From: RGIG3013 sp045538935
GTDB taxonomy: Bacteria; Bacillota; Clostridia; Oscillospirales; Acutalibacteraceae
Length of the DNA: 64,000 nt
NCBI GenBank assembly: GCA_045538935.1
Contig: JAZQEI010000022.1
Location: 62,001 to 126,000, forward strand
Direction: 5' to 3'
The notes under the pieces were generated by a model. It worked only from the letters and a program-made list of their open reading frames with translations, was not told where the DNA came from and made no database searches. The first letter of the stretch is position 1, and each line of letters opens with the position of its first letter. The translations under genes and the position numbers were made by a program. Shown here piece after piece: positions 15,406 through 24,477 of the stretch.

Positions 15406-15939
15406 TTATTCATTTATAAAGGTTACAAGCTCGTTTAAATCTTTTCGTTTTTTTGCTCTGAGTATATCGTCTTTTGCCGCGTAGCCTATGGTTATTACTA
15501 AGCGCACAGGGTTTTTTAAACCACAAATTTCTCTTATTTTTGCATCGTCAAGCCAGCCTAAAATGCAACTGCCAAGTCCTTGCGCGGTAGCCTCGGCAGT
15601 AATATAAGCCGCAAGAATACCAATGTCTATAGAGCGGTAGTCGTTACCCTTTAACTTTGCGCCGAGTGCGGCTGATTTTACATATGCCTCTTCAGAAATT
15701 ACCATTAATACGGGTGCTTCTGCGGCAAATTTATTTAGCCCCATTCCCATTGTGGCTTTAGCCACTAGTTTTGCAGTTTCGCCCTTGCAAACGGTTATAT
15801 GGTATGGTTGACCATTACAAGCTGACGGAGCAATTTGTGCCGCATTTAATATAGAATTTATTTTTTCATTTTCTACCTCTCTTGTGGCATCGTACTTGCG
15901 GCAAGACTGCCTATTATTTGCTATTTTAAAGAAATCCAT
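15406..15939 (-). CDS. Nitroreductase-family FMN flavoprotein
   Basis: A 177-aa flavoprotein. The N-terminal NRQSCRKYD is the FMN-phosphate-binding signature, followed by AAQIAPSACNGQPYH, and GLGSCILGW and ITIGYAAKDD are in the usual places. Such enzymes reduce nitro groups, quinones or flavins with NAD(P)H. The ATG at 15939 follows AGGTGAT; an in-frame GTG nine bases upstream lies within that site. Substrate not predictable. Confidence 0.85.
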   Translation of the reverse strand: MDFFKIANNRQSCRKYDATREVENEKINSILNAAQIAPSACNGQPYHITVCKGETAKLVAKATMGMGLNKFAAEAPVLMVISEEAYVKSAALGAKLKGNDYRSIDIGILAAYITAEATAQGLGSCILGWLDDAKIREICGLKNPVRLVITIGYAAKDDILRAKKRKDLNELVTFINE

Positions 15940-15965
15940 ATATATCACCTATTTAACATCATATT

Positions 15966-15995
15966 TAATAAAAGCACTGCCTCGGCAGTGCTTTT
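15966..15995 (-). terminator. Terminator directly after tRNA-Arg
   Basis: On the minus strand AAAAGCACTGCC pairs with GGCAGTGCTTTT around a 2-base gap, then TATTAAA. The stem starts at the last base of the encoded CCA end. Confidence 0.85.
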
Positions 15996-16069
15996 GGCAC
16001 CCACAGTAGGAATCGAACCTGCATCTAAGTCTTAGGAGGACCTTGTTCTATCCGTTGAACTATGTGGGC
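15995..16069 (-). tRNA. tRNA-Arg (anticodon CCT)
   Basis: A 75-base cloverleaf with encoded CCA. Acceptor GCCCACA pairs with TGTGGGT (G1-T72 wobble), D stem GTTC/GAAC, anticodon loop CTCCTAA (anticodon CCT, reading AGG), and T loop TTCGATT. The T stem GCAGG/CCTAC contains one C-A mismatch at the second pair. A terminator follows at once. Confidence 0.95.
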
Positions 16070-16120
16070 ATATTAAAATTTAGCCTTAATATATTACAAT
16101 ATTAAAGACACTTTGTCAAG

Positions 16121-16157
16121 GTAAAATAAAGCTCTCCTCTAATTAGAGAAGAGCTTT
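16121..16157 (-). terminator. Terminator of the 1589-aa hydrolase gene
   Basis: Arms 16128-16140 and 16145-16157 form a 13-bp stem with one internal mismatch and an AATT loop; on the minus strand TATTTTA follows. It is 12 bases after the stop codon. Confidence 0.8.
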
Positions 16158-16169
16158 AAATTTTACTTA

Positions 16170-19100
16170 TTATGCGCCCTTAATGAATACAGTCTCACCT
16201 GTAATAGGAATAGTTACCTTACCGCCCGATGCAGTATAAGTTTTTGTGTTACCCATAGAATCGTAAACGGTAACTGTTTTGGAAGAAGTGGTTATGGTTA
16301 GGTTTTCACTTTCTCTCCATAGGTTTTCCCAAGGCATAGACGGATCACGCAAATAGCTTGAATAGTCAGAGTCATTTTTAAGCTTTGCGCAGTTAGACCA
16401 AGCAACATATACTTTACCGTCTAAGGCGGTATTGGCTTCGAATACTCTTAATGTTCCGCCAGAATACTTGCTGCTCTCAACAAGGGTTTGAACGCTTTCA
16501 ATTGCTCTTGTCATATTAGCAAATGCTATACCCGAAACCTTGGGCAATATTCTTCCGTAATAATCCGGATAATAGAAGTTACCAAAATGGTATTCCATAT
16601 CAGTAAGGCAAGTACCCTCACCGCCGTTAGAATAGTCAAAGAAACAATATGCACCTGTATAGAAGCAGCCGTATGCGGTACCTAAAATGTAACAACGCGT
16701 ATTATAGTCTGCCTGACCTCTTAGCTCTACGTTACGTAAAGTTGGAGCGTTATGATAACCTGTTTCGTCAAGGTAAACTATCTTATCGCCGTATTTTTGT
16801 TCTGCTTCTACTGTGCGCTTTAAGCCGCCCTCAACACTCCAACCATATGATACCGTGTTTACGTTGTCCGGAGCATAAGGTATGCCGTAGGAGTGTAGAC
16901 CTATAGCATCAAAGTCATCCCACAAACCGCGGTTATAAAATTCATCATACCACGCAGTCTGACCTGCCGATACGCCTCCAAGCGCCAACATCTTTCCAAA
17001 CTTGTCGGCGATGGTTTTTGACGGAGCAAAGTAGGTATCGTAATAGAAATCAAAACGATCCGGAACGGTATAGTCACCGTTTATGGTAGCAAGGTTAATT
17101 TCATTACCATACATTACTACATCGTGGTATGAACCATATGTGTTCCACCAGTCTTCCGTTATAGCGCCGTTCGGTACTGAATAGATGTTCTTCTGCTTCA
17201 TTTTCTCTAAGAACTCAAAGTTACGTGCAGAGTCATTTGACTGAGTAAACATACTTCTGGTCTTAGCAATACCAACCTTATTAACTATGCTCCAGGTATT
17301 GTCAAACGAGGTGTGGTCTTCACCGAGTGTTTGTACTATACCAAACGGGCTTGTTGCATTGTACTTATAGGTGTATTCCTTTAGCATTGCAAAGGTATAG
17401 AACTCGGTATGAGTGTACTTATCTGACTTAACCGTTAAGTTTACAAAGTAAATACCGTATGGGTTTTGCGGTGCCTTAACACCAAAGGTATAGCGTACAT
17501 CACCGCCCGATTGTAACTGTGCTGTTGCTGTTTTAGAGGCTACTAAATTACCGTAATAGTCGTAAACTGTATAGCTTGTGGTTACGGCATTAGATGTATT
17601 TATTATATTCTTAACATCTATTGCCATATCTACCGAGTTGCCAACAAAAATAGTACTATCGTCATCGTTAGGAGTTACCGGGCCTATGTAGGCTGTAAAA
17701 TCAGAATCCTTAGATACAAATACTGCTTCGTTATCGGCAGTAAATTTATCTGCATTTTCTCTTAATACTATGTCGTAACCGGCATTGTAATCTACACTTG
17801 TTGAATCTTCAAAATACAGCGGTATGTTTCTTGCGGGGTATCTTACATAAAAGTCCCATATTTCATCCGGTGTATTTTCGCGGTTGAATGTGTAGAAGTA
17901 AGAATTCTCATCCATTGTGTGTATGGTTACCCAGCTGTCTGTTAACTTGTACGGATAATCTCCGTTTTCGGGGTATATCCAGTCGGTATGGAAGGTCTTC
18001 TTTAAATCGCTGTACTCATTAAGGAAGGTTCTGGCAAGATAACTAGAGCCTGAGCTTAATGTATAGTTATTGTTACTATATTTTATGTGTGCATCTACCG
18101 ATATACCGTTTTCGTTAAATGTATATTTGGTATACATTTCACCGTTATGCGCCTGGATTCCGCGTGTCTGATATTTTACGGTTAGGGTTGTTTTTCCGTT
18201 TTCGACAGTTTGCTTAAACGATTTTATACCTGCATTCTTTAAAACAGTTTCATCATTAGATGTCTGCTTATTTGTGCCTATAAGGGTATATCTTCCGCCG
18301 CCGTTTATTACGTCATAATTAGTACCATCGGCTTTTTTGTATGATATTACCTCGTTATAGTTTCTGTCTATTCCGTAGGTATAATTATCGGTTTCGTATA
18401 CATACACAAAGTCTATTCTCTGGTTAAACTTAGAGTCTGTATTACTTGTGCTTACAAGTAAATCGTATGCCTTTTTGACTGCATTACGGTTTTGTTTTGC
18501 AAACTCTATTATCTTATCTTTCGAGATGTTTTCTATATCTAAATGTGTAGTGTTACTTGTTACGCCGTCGTTATATGTGTTTACTATTTGCTTTGCATCA
18601 TAATACATTAAAACGGCGGTTGCCATCTTCTCAGATATTGAATCTATTGAGCGTACTACTACATTTGAGCCGTAAATTGTAAACTCGTTACCGGAAGAAT
18701 CTGCATAGGTTATGTATGCTCTTGCGGCTAATTCTAAACCCGTATTTTCTCCTATTCCGCTTACCGTTGCATAAAATTCACTGCTAAGGGCTGGTGTATC
18801 GGTAAATGCGGCAGTTATAGAACTTGCAGTTTCTAATGTAAGCTCACCGTTTAACATTTTTACAGGAGCAACTACTGCTCCGTAGCCTTTTACTGTATAG
18901 CCCGATAAAATATTAGCCGGTGTGTTGCCTATAAAGCGAATCTCTGATGAATCGTTAAAGCTAGCGCCTAATATTTCGGGTACATATACACTGTTATCCA
19001 CATATTTTACCTGTCCTGCCGACGTAGGTATACCCGAAGAATTTAGACCTATTACCTGTACCGCTAACTTCTCACCATACTCAACATTTATCTTTGTACT

Positions 19101-20939
19101 GCGAACTGATGTAGTTACGTTTGTTTTATAAATTAAGTTGCCGTCTTTCTCTTCAAATACATTTACTCTATAGCTTCTAGCACCTGTCATAGCAGTCCAA
19201 GACACATTTATTTTTGCTTGGCCATTAGTGTCGGTTGGACCAGTAATTGTAGGGGTAACACTAGAATTTGCAGGTGAAAAGCCTAAGGTTTGCGGTTTGC
19301 TGGTTGCACCAACTATAAATTTGTCTATATCTTCTATTAAAGCTAGGTTATCAAAACGCACAGGATAACCCATGTAATCGGCGTTTGAGTTGCTGTGCCA
19401 GTTGCTTAAGTTTAAGGTGATTTCATTAATTTTGTGGGTCTTTGCGCTATGTACATTAGTGCCAAGTTCAAAGATATAATATCCAGATGCACCTACATTA
19501 ATGCCAAAATAGCCATCCTCATTGTCAACTGTATCTTGATAAGACACTGCACCCGTAACATCATCCATAAAATACACATTGCAATACGTCTGACCGTTTT
19601 TAGCACTGTCTTTTAAAATATTTGATATTGTAGCACCGCTATCGTCTGTGAAGTCTGTAAAATAAAGCGCTGCCGGTGCGCCAGCCGGATAATCAATATA
19701 AACAGCAAACGCATCGTATTGAGCAAGGTCAAATTCGCCATTCTCGTTTATAAAGGTTACGCTCTGTCCTCTTGTAGTTAGTCCTGTAAAGCCCGAACCA
19801 TCGGGGAAAACTGTAGTATCGTTTACTGTTTTACCATCAGTCAATGTAGTTGAGATATACGACATATCTGATGCTTTGTTTATAACTGTGTAGTTGTTCT
19901 TATACTGTGCTTTAAATTCTTTTAGGTAGGAAGCACGAAGTACGCTATTAGAAGAATCTAGTCCTAAAATTTGTACAGCATAATTTTCGTTGCTAGTAAG
20001 ATTTGTAAACTGCGCCGATGTACTGGTTACATCTGTTTCAGATACGTAATAATAGTTGCCGTCTATTTGTTTATAAAGTACCACCTTGTACGATGCAGCA
20101 CCAATAACTTCTCTCCAAGAAATATTTGCGTTGCTATGTGTCTTATCAACTTCAACAACTATTCTGTCGTCAAAAGATTTAGTATCAAACAAAAGGTTGC
20201 TTATTTGGTAGGGTTTGAGTGCTAAATATGATTCTAAATCGAAAATAGCTGTTACGTTATCAAAAGTTATTCTCTTTTTGCCCGCTTCAGTATCGCCGTT
20301 TGCATCGTTTCCCCATGCAGGATAACCTGAGCGATTCATAGAAAATTTAGTAAAGGTTTTATAGTTAAAATCTGCATTTTCGCTCACTACGGGCAAAATA
20401 ACGTAGCCCTTAAAGCCTGCCGGAATAGAAATACCATTTACAGCATTGGTATTAACATTTGTTACTGTGCCGTCAATACTATACAAATAGCAAGTACCCG
20501 TGTAATTAGCACCGGCATTTAATCTGTTAGACTCTACTACTTTGTAATCGTCAGCAGTTACAGTTATGTTAAAAGCGTTTGCTGTACCATTAAATGCAGT
20601 GGTATCAGCATAAAAGGCATAAGCCTCAACACCATACAAATCCTTGTCGGTAGTAATGTCTACTGTGGTTTTGGTCCAGTCATATAGCTTAGCTGTAAAA
20701 CCGTAAGCGTCAGGGACATTATCGGTAACGGAAAATTCAGTATAACCGTCAATACCAGCAGAAGCACTCGAAAACTCCGTGCAGTTATTTAATACCGTAA
20801 AAATACTTTCGGTATTAATTGCATTTGCCTCTTCTACCGTTTGAGCCTGTACACCAGCGCCCACAAATATTGTTGGAAAGCTTGAGAACACTAGCACTAT
20901 TACCAACACCAAAGACAATAATTTGAATACCTTTTTCAC
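16170..20939 (-). CDS. Secreted multidomain GH-A-like glycoside hydrolase (1589 aa)
   Basis: An exported protein with signal peptide 1-32 (ending GAGVQAQ). The N-terminal half repeats a unit twice: a jelly-roll CBM-like domain (about 55-235 and 385-545, each ending in a phrase like ITFDNVTAIFDLESYLA or VRFDNLALIEDIDKFI) followed by a fibronectin-III-like domain (about 260-345 and 565-650). Beta-rich linkers follow. The C-terminal 400 residues form a TIM barrel with E1280 (YGNEIN), H1349 (IGLHSYG) and E1392 (LDETGYH), the same landmarks as the 928-aa protein. Family and substrate are unknown; no cell-wall anchor is visible. The start is GTG, AAGGAAG lying upstream. Confidence 0.7.
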   Translation of the reverse strand: MKKVFKLLSLVLVIVLVFSSFPTIFVGAGVQAQTVEEANAINTESIFTVLNNCTEFSSASAGIDGYTEFSVTDNVPDAYGFTAKLYDWTKTTVDITTDKDLYGVEAYAFYADTTAFNGTANAFNITVTADDYKVVESNRLNAGANYTGTCYLYSIDGTVTNVNTNAVNGISIPAGFKGYVILPVVSENADFNYKTFTKFSMNRSGYPAWGNDANGDTEAGKKRITFDNVTAIFDLESYLALKPYQISNLLFDTKSFDDRIVVEVDKTHSNANISWREVIGAASYKVVLYKQIDGNYYYVSETDVTSTSAQFTNLTSNENYAVQILGLDSSNSVLRASYLKEFKAQYKNNYTVINKASDMSYISTTLTDGKTVNDTTVFPDGSGFTGLTTRGQSVTFINENGEFDLAQYDAFAVYIDYPAGAPAALYFTDFTDDSGATISNILKDSAKNGQTYCNVYFMDDVTGAVSYQDTVDNEDGYFGINVGASGYYIFELGTNVHSAKTHKINEITLNLSNWHSNSNADYMGYPVRFDNLALIEDIDKFIVGATSKPQTLGFSPANSSVTPTITGPTDTNGQAKINVSWTAMTGARSYRVNVFEEKDGNLIYKTNVTTSVRSTKINVEYGEKLAVQVIGLNSSGIPTSAGQVKYVDNSVYVPEILGASFNDSSEIRFIGNTPANILSGYTVKGYGAVVAPVKMLNGELTLETASSITAAFTDTPALSSEFYATVSGIGENTGLELAARAYITYADSSGNEFTIYGSNVVVRSIDSISEKMATAVLMYYDAKQIVNTYNDGVTSNTTHLDIENISKDKIIEFAKQNRNAVKKAYDLLVSTSNTDSKFNQRIDFVYVYETDNYTYGIDRNYNEVISYKKADGTNYDVINGGGRYTLIGTNKQTSNDETVLKNAGIKSFKQTVENGKTTLTVKYQTRGIQAHNGEMYTKYTFNENGISVDAHIKYSNNNYTLSSGSSYLARTFLNEYSDLKKTFHTDWIYPENGDYPYKLTDSWVTIHTMDENSYFYTFNRENTPDEIWDFYVRYPARNIPLYFEDSTSVDYNAGYDIVLRENADKFTADNEAVFVSKDSDFTAYIGPVTPNDDDSTIFVGNSVDMAIDVKNIINTSNAVTTSYTVYDYYGNLVASKTATAQLQSGGDVRYTFGVKAPQNPYGIYFVNLTVKSDKYTHTEFYTFAMLKEYTYKYNATSPFGIVQTLGEDHTSFDNTWSIVNKVGIAKTRSMFTQSNDSARNFEFLEKMKQKNIYSVPNGAITEDWWNTYGSYHDVVMYGNEINLATINGDYTVPDRFDFYYDTYFAPSKTIADKFGKMLALGGVSAGQTAWYDEFYNRGLWDDFDAIGLHSYGIPYAPDNVNTVSYGWSVEGGLKRTVEAEQKYGDKIVYLDETGYHNAPTLRNVELRGQADYNTRCYILGTAYGCFYTGAYCFFDYSNGGEGTCLTDMEYHFGNFYYPDYYGRILPKVSGIAFANMTRAIESVQTLVESSKYSGGTLRVFEANTALDGKVYVAWSNCAKLKNDSDYSSYLRDPSMPWENLWRESENLTITTSSKTVTVYDSMGNTKTYTASGGKVTIPITGETVFIKGA

Positions 20940-21005
20940 AGAACCTCTTCCTTTACTTCAATAAATATGAGAACCAAGTTGTTTAATCCTAGTATACTTA
21001 AAATT

Positions 21006-21034
21006 ATAATAACATAATTCAAAATTTTTTTCAA
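21006..21034 (-). promoter_or_regulatory. Promoter of the secreted hydrolase gene
   Basis: Minus strand: -35 TTGAAA (21034-21029), 17-base spacer, -10 TATTAT (21011-21006), leaving a leader of about 60 bases. The region is AT-rich, so alternatives exist. Confidence 0.45.
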
Positions 21035-21081
21035 CAAAAATATACTAAATTGAAATTATTTTATTTATATGTTATTTATAG

Positions 21082-21110
21082 TTGACCAAAAGGTCGCTTG
21101 GTGATATAAT
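21082..21110 (+). promoter_or_regulatory. Promoter of the capEFG operon
   Basis: -35 TTGACC (21082-21087), 17-base spacer, extended -10 TGATATAAT (TATAAT at 21105-21110). The leader to the capE ATG is about 65 bases. The 13-base end TTGGTGATATAAT is identical to that of the DUF1538 promoter at 34964-34976. Confidence 0.8.
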
Positions 21111-21180
21111 TTTTAACGTGGGTTATTGTATTCTTTTTATAATAATCATTGTAACTTGTAAAATTTTGCGAGGGATTTTT

Positions 21181-22221
21181 ATGTTTAAAGGAAAAACGTT
21201 ACTTATTACAGGCGGCACCGGCTCGTTTGGAAACGCCGTGCTCGACAGATTTTTAGACACCGATATTGGTGAAATCAGAATTTTTTCCAGAGATGAAAAA
21301 AAGCAGGACGATATGCGCCATTTATACCAGGCAAAGCATCCGGAAAAAAGTTCAAAAATAAAATTTTATATAGGCGATGTAAGAAATATTGATTCGGTTC
21401 GCTCGGCCATGCACGGCGTAGATTACATATTCCACGCAGCAGCCTTAAAGCAAGTTCCGTCTTGCGAATTCTTTCCTATGGAAGCCGTTAGAACAAATAT
21501 CATAGGCACCGATAACGTTCTTACCGCCGCTATTGACGAGGGTGTTAAAAAGGTTATTTGTCTTTCTACCGATAAAGCCGCATACCCCATAAACGCTATG
21601 GGCACTTCTAAGGCTATGATGGAAAAGGTTATAACTGCAAGAGCCAGAACCGTGAATCAAGACAAAACCATGATTTGCTGCACACGCTATGGCAATGTTA
21701 TGTGTTCACGAGGCAGTGTTATTCCGCTGTTTATCGACCAAATAAAAAGCGGTCTTCCCCTTACTGTTACCGACCCCGATATGACCCGTTTTATTATGAG
21801 CTTAGAAGAAGCAGTTGAACTTGTTTTATTTGCCTTTGCCAATGCTAACAGCGGTGATATTATGGTACAAAAAGCACCCGCTTGCACTATAGGCGTTTTG
21901 GCACAAGCGGTAAAAGAGTTGTTTAATTCCAACAACGAAATTAAGGTAATAGGTATACGTCACGGTGAAAAAATGTACGAAACTCTTCTTACTAACGAAG
22001 AATGCGCCAAGGCTACCGATATGGGTGATTTTTACAGAGTTTCAGCCGACAACCGCGATTTAAACTACGACAAATATTTTGTTTCGGGCAACAAAGAGCG
22101 TTGCACATTATCAGAATTCAATTCTTCCAACACAGCTCAGCTTAATGTTGAACAGGTTAAAGCCAAGCTTTTAGAGCTCAAATACATTAGACAAGAAATC
22201 AAAGAATGGGAGAACCGCTAA
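21181..22221 (+). CDS. capE: UDP-GlcNAc 4,6-dehydratase/5-epimerase (CapE)
   Basis: A 346-aa short-chain dehydrogenase/reductase-type enzyme. The NAD loop is TGGTGSFGNAVL, and the active site reads NAMGTSKAMMEK, with Met instead of the usual Tyr of YxxxK, as in CapE/FlaA1-type dehydratases. In the CapEFG pathway it converts UDP-GlcNAc to a UDP-2-acetamido-2,6-dideoxy-hexos-4-ulose. The ATG at 21181 follows GAGGGAT; any longer reading would begin inside the promoter. capF and capG follow, which fixes the pathway. Confidence 0.85.
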   Translation: MFKGKTLLITGGTGSFGNAVLDRFLDTDIGEIRIFSRDEKKQDDMRHLYQAKHPEKSSKIKFYIGDVRNIDSVRSAMHGVDYIFHAAALKQVPSCEFFPMEAVRTNIIGTDNVLTAAIDEGVKKVICLSTDKAAYPINAMGTSKAMMEKVITARARTVNQDKTMICCTRYGNVMCSRGSVIPLFIDQIKSGLPLTVTDPDMTRFIMSLEEAVELVLFAFANANSGDIMVQKAPACTIGVLAQAVKELFNSNNEIKVIGIRHGEKMYETLLTNEECAKATDMGDFYRVSADNRDLNYDKYFVSGNKERCTLSEFNSSNTAQLNVEQVKAKLLELKYIRQEIKEWENR

Positions 22222-23333
22222 TGAACATTCTTGTTACAGGAAGCAACGGTTTTATAGGCAAAAATCTTGTTATAGAGCTTAAAAACAAGGGTTACACCGA
22301 CATTTTTGAGTATGATATTGATACCGATCCTTGTCTTTTGGATGAATACTGCAAAAAAACAGATTTCGTCTTTCATTTAGCCGGAGTAAATAGGCCCGAA
22401 ACTCAAGAAGAATATATGCAGGGCAATTTTGGCTTTACATCGCTCTTGCTAGATGCCCTTAAAAAGCACAACAACACCTGTCCAATTATGCTTTCTTCTT
22501 CTATTCAAGCCGCATTAGATAATCCATACGGCATTAGCAAAAAAGCCGGCGAGGATTTGCTTTTTGAATATTCAAAGATAACCGGCAACAAGGTTTATGT
22601 TTACAGATTTGAAAATGTTTTCGGCAAGTGGTGCAGACCAAACTACAACAGCGCAGTCGCAACATTTTGCAACAATATTGCAAATGATCTACCCATAAAA
22701 GTAAACGACCCATCGGTTAATATGCAGCTTATTTATATTGACGATGTTGTAGCAGAACTTATTGGGGCACTTGAGAGCAACCCCACTTTATTAGACGACG
22801 GTTTTTGCCATGTTTTACCTGTATACAAAATAAAGCTTGGTGAAATTGTAGACCTTTTATATTCGTTTAAGGCAAGCCGCAAAGATTTATCAATACCGCT
22901 TATGTCGGACCCGTTTGTTAAAAAGCTGTACGCCACATATTTATCGTACTTGCCAAAGAACGATTTTTCGTATCAGTTAAAAATGAACTGTGATGACCGT
23001 GGAAGCTTCACCGAGATTTTAAGAACCCAGCACCACGGACAGTTTTCGGTTAACATTTCAAAGCCCGGCATAACAAAAGGTCAGCACTGGCACCATACAA
23101 AGAATGAAAAATTCGTTGTGGTATCGGGAAAGGGCGTTATACGGTTTAGAAAGCCCGACTCCAGTGAAATTATAGAATATTTTGTATCGGGTGATAAAAT
23201 ATCGGTGGTAGATATTCCTACCGGCTATACTCACAACATAGAAAACCTAGGTGATACCGATATGGTAACATTTATGTGGTGCAATGAATGCTTTGATAAA
23301 GAGCACCCCGATACATACTTTTTAAAGGTATAG
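22221..23333 (+). CDS. capF: Bifunctional reductase/cupin (CapF)
   Basis: A 370-aa protein with an N-terminal Rossmann epimerase/reductase domain (TGSNGFIGKNL at 6-16) and a C-terminal cupin domain (about 255-370: QHWHHTKNEKF, GKGVIRFRKPD, IPTGYTHNIEN, with metal-binding histidines). This two-domain layout is diagnostic of CapF, which epimerises with the cupin and reduces with NADPH to give UDP-N-acetyl-L-6-deoxytalosamine. Its ATG shares one base with the capE stop (TAATG), so translation is coupled; GGGAGA inside capE is the ribosome site. Confidence 0.88.
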   Translation: MNILVTGSNGFIGKNLVIELKNKGYTDIFEYDIDTDPCLLDEYCKKTDFVFHLAGVNRPETQEEYMQGNFGFTSLLLDALKKHNNTCPIMLSSSIQAALDNPYGISKKAGEDLLFEYSKITGNKVYVYRFENVFGKWCRPNYNSAVATFCNNIANDLPIKVNDPSVNMQLIYIDDVVAELIGALESNPTLLDDGFCHVLPVYKIKLGEIVDLLYSFKASRKDLSIPLMSDPFVKKLYATYLSYLPKNDFSYQLKMNCDDRGSFTEILRTQHHGQFSVNISKPGITKGQHWHHTKNEKFVVVSGKGVIRFRKPDSSEIIEYFVSGDKISVVDIPTGYTHNIENLGDTDMVTFMWCNECFDKEHPDTYFLKV

Positions 23334-23343
23334 GAGAGTTATT

Positions 23344-24474
23344 ATGAGCAAATTAAAGCTTATGACAATTATAGGCACACGCCCCGAGATAATACGTTTA
23401 TCTGAGGTAATAAAAAAGTGTGACAAATACTTTGACCAAATTTTAGTGCACACAGGTCAAAATTACGACTATGAATTAAATCAAATATTTTTTGAAGACT
23501 TAGGCCTTCGTCAGCCCGACCATTTTTTAAATGCTGTTGGTGATGATTTAGGCGAAACCATAGGCAATATTATTGCAAAATCGTACAAGCTAATAAACGA
23601 GCTAAAGCCCGACGCACTGCTCATTTTAGGTGATACAAACTCGGCTCTCTCGGCTATTTCGGCCAAAAGGCTAAAGGTGCCGATTTTCCATATGGAAGCA
23701 GGCAACCGTTGTTTTGACGAAAACCTACCAGAAGAAACCAACCGCCGAATTGTAGACCATATTGCCGATGTTAATTTATGTTACTCTGAGCACGCCCGCC
23801 GTTATCTAAACCACGAGGGTACCGCCAAAGAGCGCACATACGTTACAGGCTCACCAATGGCAGAGGTTTTGTCGGCAAATCTTGACAAAATAAAAAGTTC
23901 AAAGGTTTTAGAAACCTTAAATTTAGAAAAAGGCAAATATATTCTTTTATCGGCCCACAGAGAAGAGAATATAGACAATGAGCAAAACTTCTTTGCTCTT
24001 ATGAATGCTGTAAACGCTATGGCCGAAACCTACAATATGCCTATTATTTACAGCACACACCCCAGAAGCGCAAAGTTTATTGAAAAGCGCGGATTTAAAT
24101 TCCATCCGCTTGTTCGTTCCTTAAAGCCTTTTGGTTTTTCGGACTACAACTGCCTACAGCTTAACGCCTTTTGCGTTGTGTCTGACAGCGGAACTTTACC
24201 AGAGGAATCCTCATACTTTAAAAGCTTCCCCGCAGTATGTGTAAGAACATCTACCGAGCGCCCCGAGGCCATAGATAAGGGTAACTTTATTTTAGGAAGC
24301 ATTACAACCGAACAGGTATTACAGGCCGTAGAGGTTGCTGTTAAAATGCAGGCCGAGGGTGATTTGGGTCTTGATGTGCCAAATTATGTAGATGAAAATG
24401 TATCTACAAAGGTTGTCAAAATTATTCAAAGCTACACAGGTGTTGTAAATAAAATGGTTTGGAGAAAGTTTTAA
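23344..24474 (+). CDS. capG: UDP-N-acetyl-L-6-deoxytalosamine 2-epimerase (CapG-like)
   Basis: A 376-aa WecB-type non-hydrolysing 2-epimerase. Seen: IIGTRPEIIRL near the N-terminus, HTGQNYD, HMEAGNRCFDENLPEE, LLSAHREEN and CVVSDSGTLPEES, all conserved in the family. After capE and capF it should invert C2 to give UDP-N-acetyl-L-fucosamine. On sequence alone it could be a plain UDP-GlcNAc 2-epimerase; GNRCFDENLPEE rather than GLRT and the gene order favour CapG. The gene starts 10 bases after capF with GGAGAG upstream. Confidence 0.85.
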   Translation: MSKLKLMTIIGTRPEIIRLSEVIKKCDKYFDQILVHTGQNYDYELNQIFFEDLGLRQPDHFLNAVGDDLGETIGNIIAKSYKLINELKPDALLILGDTNSALSAISAKRLKVPIFHMEAGNRCFDENLPEETNRRIVDHIADVNLCYSEHARRYLNHEGTAKERTYVTGSPMAEVLSANLDKIKSSKVLETLNLEKGKYILLSAHREENIDNEQNFFALMNAVNAMAETYNMPIIYSTHPRSAKFIEKRGFKFHPLVRSLKPFGFSDYNCLQLNAFCVVSDSGTLPEESSYFKSFPAVCVRTSTERPEAIDKGNFILGSITTEQVLQAVEVAVKMQAEGDLGLDVPNYVDENVSTKVVKIIQSYTGVVNKMVWRKF

Positions 24475-24477
24475 ATT

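Noticed and set aside
21082..21180. N-terminal hydrophobic extension of CapE
   Set aside because: It would begin in the -35 box of the cap promoter; the ATG at 21181 has a ribosome site and matches the family start.
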